From JAICMB01 sp035295125 (GTDB lineage Bacteria > Acidobacteriota > Terriglobia > Bryobacterales > Bryobacteraceae): 64,000 nt of DNA. Of this stretch, positions 53,540 through 62,948 are shown in pieces (the stretch's first letter is position 1; each line of letters begins with the position of its first letter). Where the stretch lies: assembly GCA_035295125.1 (NCBI GenBank), contig DATGJP010000120.1, positions 1 to 64,000 of the forward strand. Direction: 5' to 3'. The position numbers were made by a program, and so were the translations under genes. Under the pieces are notes generated by a model, which did not search any database, had not been told where the DNA came from, and saw nothing but the letters and a program-made list of their open reading frames with translations.

Positions 53540-53547
53540 GTACTTAC
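53540..53547 (-). promoter_or_regulatory. TAAGTACC motif upstream of the radical SAM gene
   Basis: A one-base variant of the TTAGTACC octamer lies 20 nt before the ATG at 53519, in the same orientation as the gene. Confidence 0.25.
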
Positions 53548-53730
53548 TTTGTCTCCATCGGGTCTGGCCAGCAGCGCGGAACCTATCCGCTTACCCAAAA
53601 TTCCAGTTCTTTCGAAGTATAGGCCCGAGGCGATTAAGAAGGCTACACAAATGAATTAAAGTGCCTCGATTGTTCGCTGTATGGGGATATCTTCCATCGA
53701 ACGGCGCGTACGACAGTCGAGCGGGGCAAC

Positions 53731-53736
53731 TATCAT
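53731..53736 (+). promoter_or_regulatory. -10-like TATCAT before queG
   Basis: TATCAT ends 6 nt before the ATG at 53743, so a leaderless mRNA is possible. Confidence 0.35.
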
Positions 53737-53742
53737 AAAACT

Positions 53743-54756
53743 ATGAGCCCGCGTGAGATAAGTGACTTGGCTGCGGAGTGCGGGTTCGAGTTGGCCGGCG
53801 TCGCCGCCGCTTGTCCCCATCAGGATACCGCGCGCTATGCGGGCTGGCTGGAGCGCGGCATGGCCGCGCGAATGTCCTATCTTGCCGATTACCGGGCCGC
53901 GATACGGGAAGATCCGAGGCGCCTGCTGGCATCAGCCAGGTCCATCATATGCGTTGGTAAGTTCTATAATGGTCCTGAACCGTATTCAACATCTTTAGAT
54001 TCAGCGGAGTTGGGTTGGATCTCGCGGTATGCCTGGGGAGACGACTACCACGACGTGTTGCGGGTTGGATTGGAACGCCTCGCCGCCAGATTAGGACCAT
54101 ATCACGAGTGGAAAGCCTGTGTGGACACAGCGCCGCTGCTGGAGAGATCCTACGCGCGTCAGGCCGGCCTGGGCTGGATTGGCAAGAACACCTGCCTGAT
54201 AAACGAGCCGCTGGGTTCCTGGTTTTTCCTGGGCGAATTGCTGACGTCGCTCGAACTTGAGCCGGACGCGCCGCCGCCGGATCGCTGTGGGACATGCACA
54301 CGGTGTATTGATGCGTGCCCTACCCATGCCTTGACTCCCTACGAACTCGACGCGCGGCTTTGCATTTCATATTTCACGATCGAGTTGCGAGGCGAGGTCC
54401 CCGCTGTGCATCGGGCGGGAATCGGGCGGCACGTCTTTGGGTGTGATATCTGCCAGGACGTGTGTCCCTGGAATCGGCGCGCTCCCGTGACCGAAGACGT
54501 GGCATTTTCCGCCCGGCATTTCGCGCCACCCCTGGAAAAGCTGGCCGCGCTGAGTGAGGACGAGTTCCGCTCCTTGTTTCGCGGTAGCCCGGTCAAGCGT
54601 ACGAAGTACACGGGGTTTCTCCGAAACGTGGCCATTGCGATGGGAAACGCGGGCGACTCAAAGTTCCGTGCACCGTTGGAGAAGTTGGCGGCATCGAGGG
54701 ATCCTGTAGTCAGTGAAACGGCGAATTGGGCGCTGAGTCAGATCCACACACGTTAA
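53743..54756 (+). CDS. queG: Epoxyqueuosine reductase
   Basis: 337 residues. Two [4Fe-4S] motifs are present, CGTCTRCIDACP and CDICQDVCPWN, with the cobalamin-binding N-terminal region (ARSIICVGKFYN) before them and the QueG-specific IGKNTCLINEPLGSW. It reduces epoxyqueuosine to queuosine at tRNA position 34, needing cobalamin. The gene is alone, divergent from the radical SAM gene, with no queuosine-salvage or cobalamin genes nearby. Confidence 0.94.
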   Translation: MSPREISDLAAECGFELAGVAAACPHQDTARYAGWLERGMAARMSYLADYRAAIREDPRRLLASARSIICVGKFYNGPEPYSTSLDSAELGWISRYAWGDDYHDVLRVGLERLAARLGPYHEWKACVDTAPLLERSYARQAGLGWIGKNTCLINEPLGSWFFLGELLTSLELEPDAPPPDRCGTCTRCIDACPTHALTPYELDARLCISYFTIELRGEVPAVHRAGIGRHVFGCDICQDVCPWNRRAPVTEDVAFSARHFAPPLEKLAALSEDEFRSLFRGSPVKRTKYTGFLRNVAIAMGNAGDSKFRAPLEKLAASRDPVVSETANWALSQIHTR

Positions 54757-55098
54757 AGGACGGATAAATTTCACTGGGGTCTTGCTCTTTGGAAACCAGC
54801 CGACTTTCGAAGAAAGCGCAAATGGTCCTACCAAAGATTTTAGTGAGTCCAACTCCTGGCACCAGGCATGGAATTCACAATCGAACAAACCGCCGACTGT
54901 CACTGCTTAGGCCCGCTCCGAGTCTTCCGGTCACCAAGTTGGACGATGTCGCCGGCTGCCTGAAAGACTAAGGCACGCCGAAGACTATAAGCGCATGGAT
55001 GATGCCGTTCGGAAGGAAGTGGTCCGGCGTCACGACAGCCATAGAAACTAATCTGCTGGCGCAGTTGTTGACGCCAAAAGCCATCATCATGTACGCTC
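54757..55098. other. Intergenic region without recognised features
   Basis: 342 bp between queG and the convergent repeat protein. A 60-codon frame (54789-54971) has no recognisable product and no good ribosome site, and I see no repeat, RNA or terminator. Confidence 0.5.
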
Positions 55099-56121
55099 CT
55101 ACTTTATAACCGGCTGATTTCCCTGTTCTGCCAACTGCTCCACCAGCGCAATCTGGCTCGCTGTTCCCCGGACGGCCACAACACGATCCGGCGCATAAGT
55201 AAACAGCCATCGAGCCTGGCTCGTAATTCGGAGGTTTTGAGCGGCAGCCTGGAAGCTCTGGTCGCTCAGCGTCTGCGGTAAATGCAGAACCCGAACGACG
55301 TTGTCCGGAGTACGCGTGTCGGCCACTCGGTACTCAGGCGAGGCGTCGGGACCCGGCCCCGAATTTTCGAGATGATTCAATAGCCATCCCACGAGAGTAA
55401 TCTGGTCGGACGTTCCCCGCACCGCCAATGCCCGCCGCGAATTGTATGTAAATGCAAACCGCATGTCTGATATGGATCGGACAACATTAACCAACTCCTG
55501 GAATTGCTGCACAGAATGGTCAGGGTTCAGGAAAAAGAGCTTAATACCGTCGGCCGGCGTAGATTCCGGGAATTCCTGTCCCTTGAGAGCCTTCGTGCCG
55601 GATTCCGGCATGTCCAATTGACGAAGCAGCCACTCGGCAGCCTTAGCTTGGGCAGCCGTCCCGCGATACACAACCACCCGCAGACGGTCGTAGGACATGA
55701 ATTGGCGAATGTCCAGTTCGGATCGGACCAGCACAGCTATCTCCTGCAACTCCTGGACGCTGTTTACATGCCGTAGTGGAAACACCTGCACAACATCATC
55801 GGGATCCCCCGCCACCTGGCATTCAGACAGTTCTTCCTGCGAGTCACGCAAAGGATGGTCCAATTCGCGGCCGACCCAATCGGCGACCGCGTTCTGGCTC
55901 GGGGTCCCGTGCGCTGTCAAACAGTTTTGTTCCGTGGCCGTGGATATGTTTTCGATTCGGGACATCATTCGGATCACCGCTCCCATTTGTCCAAGGTCCG
56001 ATGCTGAAGCAATGTTCGTGAAGCATAAAACTCGATCTTCAGTTTGTAATGGGCTGGACTGTCCGAACGCAGCCAGAGCAAAAAGTAAAAATCCCAGAGT
56101 CGCGGTTGCCAAGATTCGCAT
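55099..56121 (-). CDS. Secreted protein with four secretin N-domain-like repeats
   Basis: 340 residues with a signal peptide (ATLGFLLFALAAFGQS). Four repeats of about 75 residues span roughly 25-95, 110-180, 195-260 and 275-335. Each has a beta segment (e.g. VVQVFPLRHV, IKLFFLNPDH, VVRVLHLPQT), a helix, and the end RGTxxQxALxxWLL/LD (YRGTAAQAKAAEWLLRQLD; VRGTSDQITLVGWLLNHLE). The pattern matches the secretin N1/N2 domains, which lie before a secretin pore, but no pore domain follows. A GGAGAGGGAG Shine-Dalgarno precedes the ATG. A scaffold or adapter role is inference. Confidence 0.7.
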   Translation of the reverse strand: MRILATATLGFLLFALAAFGQSSPLQTEDRVLCFTNIASASDLGQMGAVIRMMSRIENISTATEQNCLTAHGTPSQNAVADWVGRELDHPLRDSQEELSECQVAGDPDDVVQVFPLRHVNSVQELQEIAVLVRSELDIRQFMSYDRLRVVVYRGTAAQAKAAEWLLRQLDMPESGTKALKGQEFPESTPADGIKLFFLNPDHSVQQFQELVNVVRSISDMRFAFTYNSRRALAVRGTSDQITLVGWLLNHLENSGPGPDASPEYRVADTRTPDNVVRVLHLPQTLSDQSFQAAAQNLRITSQARWLFTYAPDRVVAVRGTASQIALVEQLAEQGNQPVIK

Positions 56122-56331
56122 AATCTGCTCCCTCTCCTGGTTCCCTAGACGCGAATATTATCAATACCGTGGAACTCCAATTAGGGGCGAGGACAGACAC
56201 ATTGTGCTTCGGCTTGGGTTGAAACGGCTCGCAGGTTGGACCGCATTACGATGGAAGACCCCACGTGGATAGAAACAGTAGAAACTTGAAACCCCTCCCG
56301 CTTCGCGCTAGTCTGACGAAACGGGCCGCGC

Positions 56332-56964
56332 ATGTCATCTGCGCTTCAGACTAAGACTGTCCTGATCCACCGTCCCGGAGAGCCGAACACCGGCGGGCCA
56401 AAAGGACCGACACCGGTCGACCCCGGCCGCGGATGGGGTGGAGGTCCTGACGATCACAACAGCCGCCGTCCCGTGGGACTCGGCATGTTCGGGATGCGGG
56501 TCGCCCTGGTGCCTGTCACCATCGCGTTCCTCGTCACGGCCAACGTCTTTTACCTCCGCTCGCAGACCGGTGTGAACTGGAATGCCGTGCCGATGCCAAC
56601 CTTGCTCTGGCTGAGCACATCGCTGATCCTGATCAGTAGTCTCACTCTCGAAAGAGCCAGGCCAACGCTCGCTGTCCGCTGGCTGCTGAGAACCCTTTTC
56701 CTCGGCCTCGGCTTCCTCGCGTCGCAGGTATTGGCACTGCAGCAGTTGATCGCGCACGGGCTGTTCCTGCGGCACAATCCACACAGCTCGATGTTTTTCA
56801 TCGTTACAATCGCCCACGGACTACACCTTCTGGGCGGGCTGGTGGCGCTGGCGGTTCTGGTGTTTCACCCCTCTCGCCGCGTCTTTTCAGTTGCGGCGCT
56901 TTACTGGCACTTCCTCACCGGCCTGTGGGTTTGTTTGTTCCTGCTGCTCTTACTCTGGAAGTAA
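56332..56964 (+). CDS. Cytochrome c oxidase subunit III-like membrane protein
   Basis: 210 residues. A Gly/Pro-rich cytoplasmic N-terminus (VDPGRGWGGGPDDHNSRR) precedes five helices. The subunit III signature is seen as LQQLIAHGLFLRHNPHSSMF, then IAHGLHLLGGLVALA and the final helix VAALYWHFLTGLW. The Glu of the canonical oxidase lipid site in helix 3 is not apparent (ASQVLALQQL). No subunit I or II gene is near. It overlaps the convergent ankyrin gene by 15 bp. The heme and copper maturation genes ctaB and sco1 lie 47 kb away. Confidence 0.8.
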   Translation: MSSALQTKTVLIHRPGEPNTGGPKGPTPVDPGRGWGGGPDDHNSRRPVGLGMFGMRVALVPVTIAFLVTANVFYLRSQTGVNWNAVPMPTLLWLSTSLILISSLTLERARPTLAVRWLLRTLFLGLGFLASQVLALQQLIAHGLFLRHNPHSSMFFIVTIAHGLHLLGGLVALAVLVFHPSRRVFSVAALYWHFLTGLWVCLFLLLLLWK

Positions 56965-58875
56965 GCCCGCCATCCGAGATTCCTCAATTCCAGCGCTAAG
57001 CGCAATAACGGCCCAGGCTGTCCCCGCCGAAGAAATCCATTGGTCATGATTGTGAGGAAACCCGCTTTGGAAATACGGCTGAAATTTCGGCGCCCGGCTG
57101 GCGACGTGCCACGACCCGTCCGGTAATTGCGTGCTCAAGAGGTAAGCAATACCTCGCCGATACGCTGGATCGCTCGCCGGCATCCCGGCGACGTTCAAAG
57201 CATACAGAATTTGGCCCGTCGCGTACGCGTCACCCGGTAATTGACTGGTTTGTGCCCAGGAGCCGTCGGCACGTTGCAGACCGATCAGTGCCTTGGCGAG
57301 CTGCTGGATCTTTGCAGGATCCGCACCCGTCCACTTGAGCCCGAGTAGCTGCATGGCCCGATCTAGCGTCGTCCTGGCCTCGGTTCTTTCCATCCAGGCT
57401 TTCGCCCGCGCGATCCGCTCGTCGAATTCGGGCTTGCGGCCCGCGAAACTGTATAACTGCAAGCTACGTGCGCACAGTGCCGTATCGGAGAAAGGTCCAT
57501 CCTGGATTGGAGGGCGCGCGACTCCGCCGGCGTCCCACGATCCATCCTCCCTCTGCTCCGCGGCGAGGTTAAACAGCATCGCATCCGTAATGACGTCGGC
57601 ATCATAGCGATCCGCAGCCATTGCGAATAGGGAATACGCGATCATGCTGGCCTGCCCCGGAGGGTCGAGCCTTTGCAACATCGGTTGCTCGAAATAGGCC
57701 CACTGGAATTTGGTGGCCTTCAGTTGCTCCGCTTCCGCAGCCGCATCGGTCTTCAATCCCTTCGTCCGCACTGCTGCAATCGCGAGGGCCGTCAGGTTCT
57801 GGGCATGGCAGGAAACGCAGCCACCCTCGATCATGAACTTCGAATTGGTCCGCTGTAACAGATCGAGACTCTTCTGAACGGCGGGTTTCAGGTCCGTTTT
57901 CCGCTCGCTCACCGGCACTACGGTGTCAGCCCTGTCGAATTTCTGCGCCCACGTTTGCGCATCCTCCCCAACCTTGCTTTTGACTTTTAGGTTTGCGCCA
58001 TGGCTCACCAGCAGCTTCACAACTTCCGGATCGTTGTGGTCGGAGGCGATGGCAAGCATGACCGGCGTCATACCGCGCATATCCTTCGCGTTCACATTGG
58101 CGCCGGCATCGAGCAGCACTTTTACTGCCTCCCGGGAATCGAACGCCACCGCCAGCATCAGTGGTGTCATGGCGCCCAGGTCGATCGGCCCGTTCTTGAC
58201 GGTGATGCTGGACGGGGCTTTGCTCGCAGCATTTACGTCCGCGCCTTTGTCGAGTAACATCTTGATCCACGAGACATCGCCATAGGTTCCCGGTCCACCG
58301 ACCGCATTCATGAGCGGTGTCGTGCCATCAACAGTTTTTGCATTCACGTCGGCGCCTTTGTCGATCAGCAATTTTGCAGTTTCGCTATTGGCCGCCTCAA
58401 TCAGCGGGGTGCTTTGCTGGGCGTCACGCGCGTTCGCAACTGCCCCCTTTTCGAGCAAAAGCCGCACAACCCCGGTCCCCGAGCCGTCAGCGGAAGCCAT
58501 ATGCAACGCCGTGCGCCCCAGTTTCGATTTAGCGTTCACGTCGGCTCCCTTGCCTAGGAGCAGCCGGACCTTGTTGATATCGTTCACGGCCCACATCAGC
58601 GCCGTCGCATCGAAGGCGTTTTCCGCGTTGACGTCTGCCCCAGCCTCGATGAGAAGCCGCATCGCATCCACGCTGCCAAACGCCGCGGCCTGCATCAGGG
58701 GCGTAGTTTTGCGTTTGTCGCGGGAGTTAACATCGACGCCGCCGGCGAGGAGCGCCTGGACTTCGGTCAGACTATTGTTACGAATTGCCTGGTAGAGTCT
58801 GTCGCTAGAATCCCCTTCCCCGAACGCCGAAACAGCTACGGCAATGGTAAGACACATTACGGCCCCAACCTTCAT
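56950..58875 (-). CDS. Ankyrin repeat / CXXCH heme motif / QW-repeat toroid fusion protein, exported
   Basis: 641 residues with a signal peptide (AVMCLTIAVAVSAFGEG). Residues 25-300 hold about eight ankyrin repeats (TPLMQAAAFGSVDAMRLLIE). Then CVSCH (353-357), a c-type heme motif, lies in a region suggesting a small cytochrome. The C-terminal 250 residues carry three QW motifs (QREDGSW 441-447, QRADGSW 534-540, QLPDGSW 583-589) of the squalene-cyclase/prenyltransferase toroid. The cyclase motif DxDD is not seen. The parts suggest a periplasmic scaffold with a heme and a toroid, but the activity is unknown. The AAAGGAGG Shine-Dalgarno is strong. Confidence 0.75.
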   Translation of the reverse strand: MKVGAVMCLTIAVAVSAFGEGDSSDRLYQAIRNNSLTEVQALLAGGVDVNSRDKRKTTPLMQAAAFGSVDAMRLLIEAGADVNAENAFDATALMWAVNDINKVRLLLGKGADVNAKSKLGRTALHMASADGSGTGVVRLLLEKGAVANARDAQQSTPLIEAANSETAKLLIDKGADVNAKTVDGTTPLMNAVGGPGTYGDVSWIKMLLDKGADVNAASKAPSSITVKNGPIDLGAMTPLMLAVAFDSREAVKVLLDAGANVNAKDMRGMTPVMLAIASDHNDPEVVKLLVSHGANLKVKSKVGEDAQTWAQKFDRADTVVPVSERKTDLKPAVQKSLDLLQRTNSKFMIEGGCVSCHAQNLTALAIAAVRTKGLKTDAAAEAEQLKATKFQWAYFEQPMLQRLDPPGQASMIAYSLFAMAADRYDADVITDAMLFNLAAEQREDGSWDAGGVARPPIQDGPFSDTALCARSLQLYSFAGRKPEFDERIARAKAWMERTEARTTLDRAMQLLGLKWTGADPAKIQQLAKALIGLQRADGSWAQTSQLPGDAYATGQILYALNVAGMPASDPAYRRGIAYLLSTQLPDGSWHVASRAPKFQPYFQSGFPHNHDQWISSAGTAWAVIALSAGIEESRMAGLLPE

Positions 58876-58940
58876 GTATCGTCCCTCCTTTAGGAGTATA
58901 CGGTTTGAAACAGTCGGGCGGATGATAATGAAGAAGATCC

Positions 58941-59687
58941 GTGAAAATCTCCGCTACGATCATCACGTTCAATGAAGAACGCAACATTGCGCGAGCGATA
59001 GAAAGTCTTCGCTGCTGCGACGAGATTGTGGTGATCGACAGTGGCTCCAACGACCGTACCGTAGAGTTGGCCACGAACCTGGGAGCCCGCGTCATCGACC
59101 ACGCGTGGGCCGGGTATGCGTCACAGAAGAATTTCGCGTCGGATAGCGCTGCCAACGACTGGATTCTGTCGATTGACGCCGACGAGTCGCTCAGCGAGGC
59201 GCTGGAAGCGGAGATCTGGCAGATTAAGAAGAGCGGACCTGAGTACGACGCATACACGGTGCCGCGACTGGCGCAGTACCTGGGGCGTTGGATTCTGCAC
59301 TCCGGATGGTATCCCGACCGCAAGGTCCGGTTGTTCAACCGCCGAAAAGCGGAGTGGGCGGGCGAATACGTCCATGAGGCAGTGCAGGTGAGCGGCCGCG
59401 TCGGTCACCTGCAAGCCAACCTGTTGCATTTCACATGCAGCTCGCTTTCAGAGCATCTCAAGTCGATGGATCAGTACACCACTCTGGCTGCTGAACAGAT
59501 CGTGGCCCAGAAGAAACCCATCGGCCTCAAAAACCTCCTTCTCGAACCCGGCTGGACCTTTTTCCAAAGCTATTTCCTGAAACGAGGGTTCCTCGACGGG
59601 ACCGAGGGTTTGGCGATCGCGCATATGGCCGCCATGTACAATTTCGTGAAATACGCCAAGGCCCGGTTCATGATGCCGCGGCGCTAG
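58941..59687 (+). CDS. Glycosyltransferase family 2 (LPS core-type)
   Basis: 248 residues from a GTG. GT-A fold: MKISATIITFNEERNIARAI at the N-terminus, the DxD-like SIDADESLSEALEAEI, and YPDRKVRLFNRRKAEWAGEY, typical of WaaE/KdtX-like GT2 enzymes that decorate lipopolysaccharide core. Substrate unknown. It is separated from the following glycosyltransferase by a repeat-bearing gap of about 200 bp. Confidence 0.88.
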   Translation: MKISATIITFNEERNIARAIESLRCCDEIVVIDSGSNDRTVELATNLGARVIDHAWAGYASQKNFASDSAANDWILSIDADESLSEALEAEIWQIKKSGPEYDAYTVPRLAQYLGRWILHSGWYPDRKVRLFNRRKAEWAGEYVHEAVQVSGRVGHLQANLLHFTCSSLSEHLKSMDQYTTLAAEQIVAQKKPIGLKNLLLEPGWTFFQSYFLKRGFLDGTEGLAIAHMAAMYNFVKYAKARFMMPRR

Positions 59688-59771
59688 GTACCGTATGCTG
59701 AGCTCCAGGTGGAAGAGTTTTGCACGGCGGCTGCTTCTTTGCGTCCCGCGACGATTTGGAGGCCGTGGAAG

Positions 59772-59848
59772 TAAGAACGCGCAGGCGAAACCGCGTGCGC
59801 CACTTGCCGCTATGCAGCTTGGTGGGGCGGGTGGTTTCGCCTGCCCTT
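59772..59848. repeat. Palindromic repeat family A, copy 8 (tandem composite with insertion)
   Basis: First hairpin GCGCAGGCG-AAAC-CGCGTGCGC and second near-hairpin GGGGCGGGTG-GTTT-CGCCTGCCC flank a spacer. This is the same composite as at 37416-37478, with CACTTG followed by an extra 17-19 bp. It sits between the two glycosyltransferase genes. Confidence 0.8.
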
Positions 59849-59897
59849 GCCGCGGCAAGTTTGTAACCGACCCGCACAAGAAACGATCCTGCCTCAC

Positions 59898-60793
59898 GTG
59901 TTAAGAACCCTGCACATCGACGCGGGCCGGGAAATGCGCGGCGGCCAATGGCAGGTGCTCTACCTCATCCGCGGCCTGGTTGAAGCAGGACACAGCGCAA
60001 TCCTGCTTGCACGCCCAGGTTCGCCACTGCTCCAAATGGCCCAGGAGCAGGGGCTCGATGCCCAGCCGCTCCGGGTCGCCTCACTGCAAAAATGGTGCCG
60101 CAAAGCCGACCTGATCCACGCTCACGATGCCCATTCCCACACGCTGGCCGTGCTTTCGAAACGTCCGCTGTTTGTCTCGCGACGGGTCGCGTTTCCCGTG
60201 CACGGATCGTTTTTCTCGCACTGGAAATACGCTCGGCCGCTGATTTTTCTGGCTGTGTCTAAATATGTCCGCGGCACACTGCTAGCGGCGGGCGTACCTG
60301 AGGAGAAAATCGAGGTTGTCTACGACGGCGTTCCGCTTCCACCGGAGCCCGAGTTCAAAGGTCGTACACGCGTGCTGGCAATGGATTCGCCCGATCCGCG
60401 CAAAGGCCGGAGTCTGATCGAGCGCACAGTGAAACTCTCACGAGTCCCGGTCGAGTTTTCGAGCAATCTCGAACGCGATCTCGCGGACGCGCAGCTTTTC
60501 GTTTATATTACGGACTTGGAAGGCTTGGGCTCCGCTGCGCTGCTTGCGATGGCCGCCGGCGTTCCGGTGCTTGCGAGCCGGGTCGGGGGGTTACCGGAAA
60601 TTGTTGAGGATCGCTGTACCGGCGTCCTGACGGAGAATCGCCCGGAGGAAATTTCGACGTCACTGCAGCGCCTGATCGGCGATCCGGAGCTCCTCTTGTA
60701 CCTCGGCCGCCGTGCCCGCGCCCGCGTGGAAGAACGGTTTACGACATCGCAAATGGTGCAGAACACTTTACGGGTATATACGAAGGTGCTCGG

Positions 60794-60797
<4 letters not shown>
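59898..60797 (+). CDS. Glycosyltransferase family 4
   Basis: About 299 residues from the GTG at 59898. GT-B fold, with the GT4 signature near the C-terminus: VYITDLEGLGSAALLAMAAG, then VPVLASRVGGLPEIVED. The N-terminus RTLHIDAGREMRGGQWQVL carries the glycosyl-donor loop. The TTG at 59847 lies inside the palindromic repeat, so the shorter GTG start is preferred. It overlaps the prepilin peptidase gene, so the two are coupled. Substrate unknown; likely envelope polysaccharide or LPS. Confidence 0.85.
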
Positions 60798-61591
<794 letters not shown>

Positions 61592-61592
61592 T

Positions 61593-62948
61593 ATGGAAAA
61601 ACCTCGTCTGAACTCCTGGCAAATCGTCAATATGAGCCTGGGGTTCTTTGGCATCCAGTTTGGGTGGAACCTACAGCTCTCGAACATGAGCGCGATCTAC
61701 GAGTACCTGGGGGCGAACGCCAGCCAGTTGCCGTTGCTGTGGCTGGCCGCGCCTCTCACCGGCCTGATCGTGCAGCCGATCATCGGCCACATGAGCGATC
61801 GCACCTGGGGCCGGCTGGGCCGCCGGCGGCCCTACTTCCTCACTGGGGCGATTCTCAGCTCACTCGCCCTGGTTGCGATGCCGAACGCCGGCGCGTTGTG
61901 GATCGCCGCGGGCTTGCTGTGGATCATGGATGCCTCCATCAACATCAGCATGGAGCCGTTCCGCGCGTTCGTGGCGGATATGTTGCCCGAGGAGCAGAGA
62001 GCCCGTGGGTTTGCGATGCAGAGCCTCATGATCGGCCTGGGCGCGAGTATCGCGTCGGCGCTACCCTGGCTTCTGACGAACCTTTTCCATGTAGGAGGGG
62101 AAACCGCGGCGGGGCACACGATCCCGTTACCGGTGCGCCTGGCGTTCTACATCGGCTCGCCGATATTCTTCACCGCGGTTCTGTGGACCGTGCTCACGAC
62201 GAAAGAGTATCCGCCGGAGAATCTCGATGAATTCCGGCGTGCGCAGACAGAGAACAGCGGGGTGCTGCACAATATTCGCGAGATTTTTGCCGCTATCGGC
62301 GCCATGCCCCAAACCATGCGCCAGCTCTCGGTCGTCCAGATTTGCACCTGGCTCGGCCTCTTCTGCATGTGGCTGTATTTCCCGCCGGCGGTGGCGCGAA
62401 ACGTCTTCGGCGCGCCCGATACCCATTCCCCGCTTTATACGCAGGGCGTCGAATGGGGCGGCAATTGTTTCGCAGTCTACTCCGTAGTCTGCTTTCTCTT
62501 CTCATTCGCCCTACCCTCAGTTACCCGCGTGTTCGGACGGAAGCTCACACACGCGCTGTGCCTTCTCTGCGGCGCCGCGGGCTTGTTTTCAGTGGCGCTA
62601 ATCCACAACAAGTGGCTGCTGTGGCTGTCGATGACCGGAGTGGGAATCGCCTGGGCCAGCATCCTGGCCATGCCGTATACGATCCTGGCCGGCTGCCTTC
62701 CGCCTAGAAAGATCGGCATTTATATGGGCGTTTTCAATTTCGCGATCGTGCTGCCCGAGATCACCGCCTCGCTGTTCTTCGGATGGGTGATGGACCACCT
62801 GCTCGATAACAACCGGCTTTATGCCGTCGTCGCGGGGGGTGCCTTCATGGTTTTGGCGGCCCTGTTAATGGGTCGGGTTCAAGACCTCACTGCCCCGGTC
62901 CTCACGCGAAAAGTGATGGCTAGCTCTTTCCGGCCAGCTTCTTCTTGA
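61593..62948 (+). CDS. MFS/GPH-type sugar transporter (SLC45-like)
   Basis: 451 residues with twelve helices. Family motif: PLTGLIVQPIIGHMSDRTWG, then LGRRRPYFLTGAIL, as in sucrose/maltose-type GPH and SLC45 transporters. It probably moves a sugar together with a proton. The ATG is one base after the prepilin peptidase stop, so it likely shares a transcript. It overlaps the convergent TPR gene by 29 bp. Confidence 0.88.
   Translation: MEKPRLNSWQIVNMSLGFFGIQFGWNLQLSNMSAIYEYLGANASQLPLLWLAAPLTGLIVQPIIGHMSDRTWGRLGRRRPYFLTGAILSSLALVAMPNAGALWIAAGLLWIMDASINISMEPFRAFVADMLPEEQRARGFAMQSLMIGLGASIASALPWLLTNLFHVGGETAAGHTIPLPVRLAFYIGSPIFFTAVLWTVLTTKEYPPENLDEFRRAQTENSGVLHNIREIFAAIGAMPQTMRQLSVVQICTWLGLFCMWLYFPPAVARNVFGAPDTHSPLYTQGVEWGGNCFAVYSVVCFLFSFALPSVTRVFGRKLTHALCLLCGAAGLFSVALIHNKWLLWLSMTGVGIAWASILAMPYTILAGCLPPRKIGIYMGVFNFAIVLPEITASLFFGWVMDHLLDNNRLYAVVAGGAFMVLAALLMGRVQDLTAPVLTRKVMASSFRPASS

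Noticed and set aside
51354..53654. Long plus-strand frames antisense to the radical SAM gene (about 355 and 387 codons).
   Set aside because: They are mirror frames of a high-GC gene with clear motifs on the minus strand; no signal, motif or ribosome site supports them.
54789..54971. A 60-codon plus-strand frame downstream of queG.
   Set aside because: No motif, no ribosome site and no homology signal that I can recognise.
56950..58875. Squalene-hopene cyclase function for the ankyrin/QW protein.
   Set aside because: The catalytic DxDD motif is not seen and the toroid is about half the size of a full cyclase.
7541..59848. CRISPR array from the repeated GGCGAAACC units.
   Set aside because: Copies are single or paired, spaced kilobases apart, with no regular spacers and no cas genes.
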